Below are positions 6,573-12,352 of a stretch of 12,352 bases of DNA, one piece after another (position 1 is the first letter of the stretch; every line of letters starts with the position of its first letter). The notes beneath the pieces were generated by a model. The model did no database searches, was not told the DNA's origin, and saw only the letters and a program-made list of their open reading frames with translations. The DNA lies in assembly GCA_903827345.1 (NCBI GenBank), contig CAIKID010000316.1, forward strand, positions 1 to 12,352. The letters run 5' to 3'. Position numbers and translations under genes: made by a program. The stretch comes from an uncultured Actinomycetes bacterium. Lineage in GTDB: Bacteria > Actinomycetota > Actinomycetes > Nanopelagicales > Nanopelagicaceae.

Positions 6573-7658
6573 TTATTTACGCAGGCCAGCTCTCCGCAGA
6601 TCAGAGATTTTTAAAGTTCCAGTCTTTGCATCATTCTCGGCGCTTAAATAGAGACGTTGTATTGCAACCATGAGCGCTTCGACCACTGTTTCACGAAAAG
6701 CGGGGTCAGAGACTCGCCTGGCATCTCCAGGATTGCTTTGATACCCCAAATCGATGCGCACAGTTGGGGATTTTGTGAGGCGCAGCAAATCCCAGGTTTT
6801 TGCATGAATTCGACAGTTAAGCAGGTCTGTACGCGCACAAATTTCACGTTGTGCCAAGGTGGCAAATCGCTCACCGACTATCGAGTGCACCCCATGAGAG
6901 TCACTACCATAGTAATAAGTGGCAATTCCATGGGCCCCTTCATTTACATATCGATCTTGCCGCAAAGAAATGACGAGATCGGCGCCAGTGGCATTCGCGA
7001 ATTCAATACGTTCCGACTCTCGAGGCGCAGAAGCCAAAGTTCGGGTAAGAAAGACATTAACCCCAAGAGCAATTAACCGTCCCTCAAGTCGTTGCGTGAG
7101 ATCGAAGATGTCGGGTGAATCCGAGGGATCTATAACAATAACTTTTCCAGAAAGTGCTGGTCCGCGCTCTGCTCGTACAGCTGCATCGCGAAGTTGAATA
7201 GGGGCTCCTCCAGAAACGATCTTCTTCAAGCGCAGCATCGACATGATCGTTGCTGGGCCGCATCTACCATCTACTTTTACTCCAACCGATTTCTGAAATT
7301 CCATAACAGCAATTTCGCTATCTAAACCGAAGATTCCATCCACGCGGCCGCAATTAAATCCCATCTCACTTAGTTGTGATTGCAAGGCTGCGACATCATC
7401 GCCACGCATAGGAGGAGATGCGAGTGAAAGAACCCGATCTCCTAATTTCCACCTAGCTTCTTCCAACGCGCGCAGAGTGATGGCATCAACTACGCCAGAA
7501 ATAGTTAACCCGCGAGATTGTTGAAATTCTTTGACTGCTGCGGCAACACTGGCGTCAAAGAGCGCGGTTTCCGCTTTTAGAAGATTGAGTCGAGCCAGGT
7601 AGCTGGTTACTTGTAAAACAAGATCGCCCGATCCACCAACGGATAAATCGGGCGTCAT
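6573..7658 (-). CDS. cwlM: CwlM-type peptidoglycan regulator: two PG-binding domains plus inactive amidase_3 domain
   Basis: The protein has 361 residues and no signal peptide or membrane segment, so it is probably cytoplasmic. Two PG_binding_1 repeats are visible (about 9-68 and 86-143), the second with GRVDGIFGLDSEIAVMEFQ. An N-acetylmuramoyl-L-alanine amidase fold follows (about 171-338). Its zinc ligands are gone: the usual DPGHGG is DPSDS (177-181), SxHAN is SLRQD (231-235), and the last Glu of VELGF is Asp in RIDLGY (301-306). The loop after the first motif is also shortened. The basic C-terminal tail contains TGT (T346, T348), resembling the PknB-phosphorylated tail of mycobacterial CwlM, a non-catalytic activator of MurA. 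Position beside trxA-trxB and parB matches mycobacterial cwlM. It starts 29 bp after the trxA stop with only a weak ribosome-binding site. The catalytic loss is seen; the regulatory role is inferred. Confidence 0.88.
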   Translation of the reverse strand: MTPDLSVGGSGDLVLQVTSYLARLNLLKAETALFDASVAAAVKEFQQSRGLTISGVVDAITLRALEEARWKLGDRVLSLASPPMRGDDVAALQSQLSEMGFNCGRVDGIFGLDSEIAVMEFQKSVGVKVDGRCGPATIMSMLRLKKIVSGGAPIQLRDAAVRAERGPALSGKVIVIDPSDSPDIFDLTQRLEGRLIALGVNVFLTRTLASAPRESERIEFANATGADLVISLRQDRYVNEGAHGIATYYYGSDSHGVHSIVGERFATLAQREICARTDLLNCRIHAKTWDLLRLTKSPTVRIDLGYQSNPGDARRVSDPAFRETVVEALMVAIQRLYLSAENDAKTGTLKISDLRRAGLRK

Positions 7659-7687
7659 GAGAACACTTTGCTTCGATACTTAATTAT

Positions 7688-8014
7688 CTACTGAATGTAA
7701 TCCGCTAGGTCTTTGAGAAGAGCTGGCTTTGGCTTAGCTCCTACGATGCTTTTAACAACTTGGCCGCCAACAAAAACATTCATTGTGGGTATCGAAGTAA
7801 TTCCGTACTTCATCGCAATGGAGGCTTCTTCATCGGTATTAAGTTTTACGATCTTTATCTTTCCGATGTGTTCGCCAGCGATCTCTTCCAAGATTGGACC
7901 TACGGCGCGGCAGGGGCCACACCATTCTGCCCAGAAATCAACAAGTACTGGAGTCGTGCTCTTAAGGACTACCTCTTCGAATGTGGCAGCTGTGACTGGT
8001 GGTGTATTGCTCAT
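7688..8014 (-). CDS. trxA: Thioredoxin
   Basis: The protein has 108 residues from the ATG at 8014. This start is chosen over an in-frame TTG at 8035 because it alone has a strong ribosome-binding site and gives the standard thioredoxin length. The active site WCGPC has cysteines at 32 and 35, and the cis-proline loop SIPT has P76, the same numbering as E. coli thioredoxin. VLVDFWAEW and VGAKPK complete the fold. Thioredoxin reduces protein disulfides in the cytoplasm (for example ribonucleotide reductase and peroxiredoxins) and is recharged by the neighbouring TrxB. The 58 bp spacer after trxB is AT-rich, so an extra promoter for trxA is possible, though I cannot point to clear -10 and -35 boxes. 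Confidence 0.97.
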   Translation of the reverse strand: MSNTPPVTAATFEEVVLKSTTPVLVDFWAEWCGPCRAVGPILEEIAGEHIGKIKIVKLNTDEEASIAMKYGITSIPTMNVFVGGQVVKSIVGAKPKPALLKDLADYIQ

Positions 8015-8016
8015 AT

Positions 8017-8024
8017 CTCTCCCT
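8017..8024 (-). promoter_or_regulatory. Ribosome-binding site deciding the trxA start
   Basis: On the minus strand AGGGAGAG lies 2 bases before the ATG at 8014 (GGGAG is 4 bases before it). It is one of the best Shine-Dalgarno matches in the window, in contrast to the weak sites before most minus-strand genes, and it falls inside the coding sequence if the TTG at 8035 were used. Confidence 0.7.
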
Positions 8025-8072
8025 AGATTATTCAATTAAAACTACTCGGTATATAAAATCAGAGTACGGATT

Positions 8073-9005
8073 CTAGTGTCCCGCTAAGAATCTTTCAGCA
8101 TCTAACGCGGCCTCACACCCAGTTCCAGCAGCCGTTATTGCCTGGCGGTAGGTGTGGTCCACAAGATCCCCGCAGGCGAATACTCCTGGGAGATTGGTGC
8201 GAGTAGAGCGACCTTCTACTTTCACATAACCCTCGGAGTCGAGATCGACCTGCCCTGAAAGAAGTTCAGAGCGTGGTGAATGGCCAATAGCTACAAAGAG
8301 CCCGGTGAAGGCGCGTTCGCTTTCACTCCCATCGACAGTGTTTCGTAATTTAAGCCCTGTAACATTTTGATCACCAAGAACATCTATTACCTCGGTGTTC
8401 CATACAAACTCAATCTTGGGATTTGCGGTCGCCCTATCGATCATGATCTTAGAGGCGCGCAACGAATTGCGACGATGTATAACGACAACCTTGGAGGCAA
8501 AGCGCGTTAAGAAAGTAGCCTCTTCCATCGCAGAGTCACCGCCACCCACAACCGCTATCTCTTGTTCGCGAAAAAAGAATCCATCACACGTTGCACACCA
8601 TGATACGCCGCGTCCTGAAAGGCGCTTTTCGTTGATCAACCCGATCTCTTTGTAGGCAGATCCAGTAGCGAGAATGACTGCCTTCGCACGAAGGACATTC
8701 CCACTTCCATCAGTGAGCACCTTGATATCCCCGGCAAGTTTCATATCTACAATGTCATCCCGAACTAATGTCGTTCCAAATTTCTCGCATTGAGCCTTGA
8801 GGTTATCCATTAAATCCGGGCCCATAATCCCTTGGGGGAATCCAGGAAAATTTTCTACCTCTGTAGTGTTCATCAGCGCGCCGCCGGCGGTAACCGAACC
8901 TTCATAGAGCACAGGTGCTAGTTGGGCGCGAGCAGCGTAAATGCCAGCGGTGTATCCAGCAGGACCAGAACCTACGATAACTAGGTCGTGGATTGTGTCA
9001 GTCAC
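8073..9005 (-). CDS. trxB: Thioredoxin reductase (NADPH)
   Basis: The protein has 310 residues, the normal size for low-molecular-weight thioredoxin reductase. The FAD-binding GSGPAG is at residues 12-17, followed by YEGSVTAGGALMNTTEVENFPGFP in the flavin region. The redox-active CATC is at C137 and C140. The NADPH-binding GGGDSA (154-159) with HRR (177-179) indicates NADPH preference. The late FAD motif VFACGDLVDHTYRQ and the helix ITAAGTGC are intact. The enzyme passes electrons from NADPH through FAD to thioredoxin, encoded just downstream. Start is GTG at 9005; an AGAGAGAG stretch lies about 10 bases upstream. It follows murJ with a 40 bp gap. In mycobacteria sigM and an anti-sigma gene occupy this junction; here they are missing. 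Confidence 0.97.
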   Translation of the reverse strand: MTDTIHDLVIVGSGPAGYTAGIYAARAQLAPVLYEGSVTAGGALMNTTEVENFPGFPQGIMGPDLMDNLKAQCEKFGTTLVRDDIVDMKLAGDIKVLTDGSGNVLRAKAVILATGSAYKEIGLINEKRLSGRGVSWCATCDGFFFREQEIAVVGGGDSAMEEATFLTRFASKVVVIHRRNSLRASKIMIDRATANPKIEFVWNTEVIDVLGDQNVTGLKLRNTVDGSESERAFTGLFVAIGHSPRSELLSGQVDLDSEGYVKVEGRSTRTNLPGVFACGDLVDHTYRQAITAAGTGCEAALDAERFLAGH

Positions 9006-9045
9006 TAACGCACCATCTCTCTCTTTAGTATTTATTAAATGTCTT

Positions 9046-10638
9046 TTAACGCCGAGGCTTTAAAAAGAGCGAGAAAGCTGCGTTCACTTCCCCGATCTTA
9101 AAGGTCTTGGCTAGGGTGAGGTAGCCCAAACCACTAGTGCAGAGAACAACTAATAACTTCAGACTATTCCCTCCAGGGATATGCCCCATGACTAGATAGA
9201 GCGGTATAGCCACCACAGAGTAAATAATCGCTAAACGTAGATATAGACCAGTGATCTCGCTCGTTCGAATCACGATGTCGAATCTCCGCAATAGTCGTAT
9301 TGACGTCCACGCCCCTACGTAATAACTCATCGCGAGCGCCCCAGCCAGTCCGACAGTCACCCATTTAGCAGGAAGCGTCATGGCGAGAGTAATGGCGACC
9401 AGACTTGCCACGATATTCATGATTGCATTGCTGAGGACCTGCAACTTCACATTTTCAAAGGCGTTCAGACCACGCAGGGCGATTAAATTGACGCTCAAAG
9501 GGAGCAGCCCTAAGGCAAAGGCGGAGAGCACCAAGCCCAGATACCGTGCGTCTGCGTTAGAGATGCCAAAGAACAAAGTCCTTGTTATGAGGGGACCAAA
9601 GAGTAGGAAAGCGATGGCACTTGGTACGGTGATGATCCCAACTAGTCGGATGGCTCGCACCAACTCATCATGAATCTCTTTAAATTTGCGATCAATCGCA
9701 TGGCCAGCGAGTAAGGGCAAGATTGCGGTGACGATCGAGATAGTAATAACTGAGTGCGGCAACATAAGGATTAAGAATGCGTTTCCATAAGGTGTGTAAC
9801 CAACTCCAGTGGTTATGCCCTCTTTGAGCGCCCGCACTGCGGCTCCGGTCGAAAGATTCACCGTAACGAGGTAACTCAGTTGAGAGAAAGCCGCAAAGGC
9901 TAAGGTCCACGATGCTAGGTGGAGTGACTTCTTTATCTCAGGGTCACGCCAATCGAAGCGGGGGCGAATCTTTATATTGGTCTGTCTTAATACTGGAATA
10001 AGACAGGCGAGCTGCACGACAAATCCTGCAGTTGTTCCGATTCCCAACCAGGTTGCCTGGCCGTGGGAAATCGTTGAGACCTTCCAACCCTTTGAAATAT
10101 GTAGAAAATATCCAAATACACCAATGCCGATAATATTATTGAAAACCGGCGCCCACATCATTGGACCAAATTTGCCTTTGGCATTTGCAACCTGGCCAAG
10201 GAGTGCGAACAGACCCATAAAGAAGATTTGTGGCAAGCAATAGCGCATGAAAAGAACGGTGAGATTAAATTCTGGGCGGCCAACATAGCTACTAGCAAAG
10301 AGCCGAACCAAGAGTGGGGCTGCAACGATAGAAACGAGGACGAGAAATGCTAGAAAGATTGAGGTGGCAGTAACTAAACGAGAGATGAATGCCGATCCTC
10401 CATCCGGTTGGCGAATAGCGCGTACCAACTGCGGAACAAAGACGGCGGTTAGCGCTCCACCGATAATGAGGTTGTACAAGATGTTAGGCATCGTGTTGGC
10501 AACGTTGTATGTGTCGCCCAGTAGCGTCGTGCCAAGTACTGCGACGAGAAGTAGTCCTCGAAATAATCCAGTAATACGCGAAACAAAGGTCCCCGCCGCC
10601 ATAATGGCGGAAGAGCGAATGATGGAGTTTTCGCTCAT
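9046..10638 (-). CDS. murJ: Lipid II flippase MurJ (MviN)
   Basis: The protein has 530 residues, almost entirely hydrophobic segments consistent with the 14-helix MOP-family fold. The N-terminal signature is clear: GTFVSRITGLFRGLLLVAVLG with R21 and R27, equivalent to lipid II-binding arginines, then ANTMPNILYNLIIGGALTAV. MurJ flips the lipid-linked peptidoglycan precursor to the outer face of the membrane. The protein ends soon after the last helix (LFLKPRR), so it lacks the long C-terminal pseudokinase and extracellular domain of the mycobacterial MviN. Its start overlaps the stop of the upstream DUF6049-like gene by 4 bases (ATGA), showing translational coupling. In mycobacteria CwlM is reported to interact with MurJ; here cwlM lies in the same gene run. 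Confidence 0.95.
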   Translation of the reverse strand: MSENSIIRSSAIMAAGTFVSRITGLFRGLLLVAVLGTTLLGDTYNVANTMPNILYNLIIGGALTAVFVPQLVRAIRQPDGGSAFISRLVTATSIFLAFLVLVSIVAAPLLVRLFASSYVGRPEFNLTVLFMRYCLPQIFFMGLFALLGQVANAKGKFGPMMWAPVFNNIIGIGVFGYFLHISKGWKVSTISHGQATWLGIGTTAGFVVQLACLIPVLRQTNIKIRPRFDWRDPEIKKSLHLASWTLAFAAFSQLSYLVTVNLSTGAAVRALKEGITTGVGYTPYGNAFLILMLPHSVITISIVTAILPLLAGHAIDRKFKEIHDELVRAIRLVGIITVPSAIAFLLFGPLITRTLFFGISNADARYLGLVLSAFALGLLPLSVNLIALRGLNAFENVKLQVLSNAIMNIVASLVAITLAMTLPAKWVTVGLAGALAMSYYVGAWTSIRLLRRFDIVIRTSEITGLYLRLAIIYSVVAIPLYLVMGHIPGGNSLKLLVVLCTSGLGYLTLAKTFKIGEVNAAFSLFLKPRR

Positions 10639-11735
10639 CTCTGCCTTCTTCTAATTCGACGGATACTCTGAATTGTTGCAGCAATAAAGAGGACGATAGC
10701 CGCTCCAGTTGTGAACCAAGTGGCAACGGGGCTGATAACCGCTAACGCAATGGGGTATGTAATGGGATCTCCCAGTACATCACCGTTGGTATTTGTGATC
10801 TCCATAGTAAGTTCGGAAGCTCCCGATGTAAGCACGGTAATTGGAACCATGATCTGAATCTTCGACTTGCCTGGGATAGAAATTTGCGGCAGGTCACCTA
10901 TCTCAACCTTGAAATTGTTGGGAATTACGCTGAGATTCACCTTAATTTCATTGGGGAACCCATTAGTTAGCGTAATAGGAAGTTTTTGATGCGTAGAGGT
11001 AACTGTAAATTTTCCTGGACTTAAATGCACCAGATGGATCTGGGCGAAAGCAGCAGCGGTGAGATCGCGAATCAAGTAGGCGCGGCGATCTTTTGTAAGA
11101 TCTGGGTTAAGAATTTTAATAAGTGCCAAGCGGTACGTATCTATTGATATTGGATCAACATAACTGGCCGTTTGTGAAAAGTTGGAGGCAGCATCATTTA
11201 TTGCTGCGATCTCTGATGGAGCAATTGCAAACTTGCTACGCGATTGATACTTCGCAGGAGTCGCGATTGTTCGAGCGAGCAAGGCGTCGAGCCGACTGCG
11301 AGATATAGATAAAACGTAATTCACCTCATGAGGTGAGAGTCGATTCACCCAATAAGCAGAGGGGTTGCCATAAGCCATCGCTGTAACGTTAGCAAATCTG
11401 ATATCAGCATTGAGTTGTGCTAACCAAGATTTTGCGAAGAGTTGCCCGATGCCCGCAACTCCAGATGTGAGGGTGTATTCCTTGCTCATAGCAGCAACTT
11501 CTTCTATAAGTGCAGGATCAATTATCCATGTCCTAGTCCCCGTAGGTGGATTAAAGACCAATTGACCTAGCCGCCCATCGATTGCAAGAGATGCAGCTAG
11601 TTCATCATCAATAAATAGCCCGTTAATTTGGCGATGCGTTGGTTCCGTCAGAATGACTGTTGTACTTGCTTGTGCAAGAGGAGTTGAAATAAAAATAAAG
11701 ACAAGCGTCGCAATCAGGGCGAGGAGGCGTTTCAT
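10635..11735 (-). CDS. Short DUF6049-like secreted protein with C-terminal membrane anchor
   Basis: The protein has 366 residues. A signal peptide (1-23, hydrophobic core LLALIATLVFIFI, cleavage after AQA) and a C-terminal membrane helix (about 333-356) followed by the basic tail RRIRRRQR indicate an extracellular domain held in the membrane. The middle part (about 25-235) is poorly conserved by eye. The segment about 238-330 is beta-rich and looks like an Ig-like domain with PITLTNGFPNEIKVNLSV. Family identity rests mainly on place: it sits between nudix and murJ with 4-base overlaps on both sides, exactly where mycobacteria have Rv3909 (DUF6049, about 800 residues). At less than half that size it is a reduced version. 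Function is unknown; the fixed linkage to murJ suggests a role in the cell envelope. Confidence 0.75.
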   Translation of the reverse strand: MKRLLALIATLVFIFISTPLAQASTTVILTEPTHRQINGLFIDDELAASLAIDGRLGQLVFNPPTGTRTWIIDPALIEEVAAMSKEYTLTSGVAGIGQLFAKSWLAQLNADIRFANVTAMAYGNPSAYWVNRLSPHEVNYVLSISRSRLDALLARTIATPAKYQSRSKFAIAPSEIAAINDAASNFSQTASYVDPISIDTYRLALIKILNPDLTKDRRAYLIRDLTAAAFAQIHLVHLSPGKFTVTSTHQKLPITLTNGFPNEIKVNLSVIPNNFKVEIGDLPQISIPGKSKIQIMVPITVLTSGASELTMEITNTNGDVLGDPITYPIALAVISPVATWFTTGAAIVLFIAATIQSIRRIRRRQR

Positions 11736-12325
11736 GCTTTTAACTCACCAGACTTTGCAATCAGCTTCTTCTCATCGGGATATGCCAAGAGCGAGATGAT
11801 TTCTTCAAGAGGGAACCATCCAACATCATCAACCTCACTCACCTGCGGCGCAAGGATTCCCCCAACTTCACGGAAGAGATAGTGATGCACCGTCTTATGG
11901 ATTCTTTTACCGCCGGCCATGAACCAGAAATCAATGACGCCCAATTCGCGGGAGATCTCACTTTGAATTCCAGTTTCTTCGGCAACTTCTCGAACGGCGG
12001 CCTGTTCCGGAGTTTCACCTGCCTCTATATGGCCCTTAGGAAGAGACCAGAGTAAACGCTCACCCGTGGCATCTTTAAGGTCACGGCGACCAATCAATAA
12101 ACCCTTTGTGCCGGTGCCATCGATAACTAGCCCGCCAGCGCTAACCTCATCCACGCGTTTGGCATATACAGAGCGTTTTCGGGGAGGCGCTTTTTTGACA
12201 GGGGGAGTACCAGGGTCGGTTTTAACTGCAGATGAAGAATTAGTAGGTGTGTGTGGGCCCGCAGGACGCCGTCTCCGACGTTTTTTCCGTTTCGCTTCGC
12301 CACCCGCACCAGGTGCCGGGGTCAT
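11732..12325 (-). CDS. MutT/Nudix family hydrolase (MutT4-like)
   Basis: The protein has 197 residues. The Nudix box GHIEAGETPEQAAVREVAEETGI (residues 98-120) has all catalytic positions (G-x5-E-x7-REVxEETGI), which bind the metal and cut a nucleoside diphosphate linked to another group. The catalytic domain runs from about 58 to 197, opening with DEVSAGGLVID. Residues 1-56 form an unusual basic, Pro-rich, probably disordered extension with nine Lys/Arg in a row (12-20), which may bind nucleic acid or ribosomes; this is inference. Place beside murJ matches mycobacterial mutT4 (Rv3908), hence the tentative name; the substrate cannot be told. The ATG at 12325 has no Shine-Dalgarno site, so the message may be leaderless. 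It is the first gene of the minus-strand run and overlaps the next by 4 bases. Confidence 0.92.
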   Translation of the reverse strand: MTPAPGAGGEAKRKKRRRRRPAGPHTPTNSSSAVKTDPGTPPVKKAPPRKRSVYAKRVDEVSAGGLVIDGTGTKGLLIGRRDLKDATGERLLWSLPKGHIEAGETPEQAAVREVAEETGIQSEISRELGVIDFWFMAGGKRIHKTVHHYLFREVGGILAPQVSEVDDVGWFPLEEIISLLAYPDEKKLIAKSGELKA

Positions 12326-12352
12326 AAGAGAAGGGTACTGCTCTAGCCTTAC

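Noticed and set aside
6687..6702. TGTTTCACG followed by AAAAGCG inside cwlM, resembling parS
   Set aside because: The left half matches but the central palindrome and right half do not, so ParB would not be expected to bind.
8042..8065. Short inverted repeat TACTC...GAGTA in the trxB-trxA spacer as a terminator or operator
   Set aside because: The stem is only 5 bp with a 14-base loop and there is no following T run on either strand.
1..12352. tRNA genes, CRISPR arrays, insertion sequences, toxin-antitoxin or defence genes
   Set aside because: No cloverleaf-like sequence, spaced repeats, transposase motifs or foreign-looking segment was seen; coding density leaves almost no room for them and the gene order is the standard actinobacterial origin region.

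Overview
The window is the replication-origin neighbourhood of an actinobacterial chromosome. It holds the start of dnaA, an intergenic origin with DnaA boxes, the rpmH-rnpA-yidD-yidC-jag-rsmG-parA-parB series, and on the opposite strand nudix-DUF6049-murJ-trxB-trxA-cwlM plus an aminotransferase gene. From memory of Mycobacterium tuberculosis, the order matches Rv3908-Rv3924c plus dnaA almost gene for gene. Base composition is only about half G+C (spot counts on a few lines gave 45-53%), and intergenic space is minimal. That combination suggests a streamlined, moderate-GC actinobacterium. The freshwater acI / Nanopelagicales group is my best guess, but nothing in the window proves it.

Layout: 1-432 is the 5' part of dnaA (minus strand, running off the left edge). 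433-700 is the origin, with clear DnaA boxes. 701-5285 is a compact plus-strand run: ribosomal protein L34, RNase P protein, YidD, YidC, Jag/KhpB, RsmG, ParA, ParB. Most junctions there overlap by 1-4 bases. Two near-perfect parS sites sit at the rsmG start and the parA start, so the centromere lies inside the partition operon. From the right edge, a minus-strand run covers 12325 down to 5278: a MutT/Nudix hydrolase, a short DUF6049-like membrane-anchored protein, the lipid II flippase MurJ, thioredoxin reductase, thioredoxin, a CwlM-type pseudo-amidase and a PLP aminotransferase. The two runs converge and overlap by 8 bp at the ends of parB and the aminotransferase gene.

How they work together: the left half handles initiation (DnaA, origin), segregation (ParA, ParB, parS), membrane protein insertion (YidC, YidD) and RNA functions (RNase P, RsmG, Jag). 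The right half links cell-wall precursor export and control (MurJ, CwlM) with the thioredoxin redox pair. I see no new defence or mobile system here. The points most worth a second look are the CwlM homologue, which has lost every zinc ligand but seems to keep a threonine tail like the mycobacterial phosphorylation site, the strongly shortened DUF6049 protein, the absence of the sigM/anti-sigma pair seen in mycobacteria, and the way both parS sites are read as codons.
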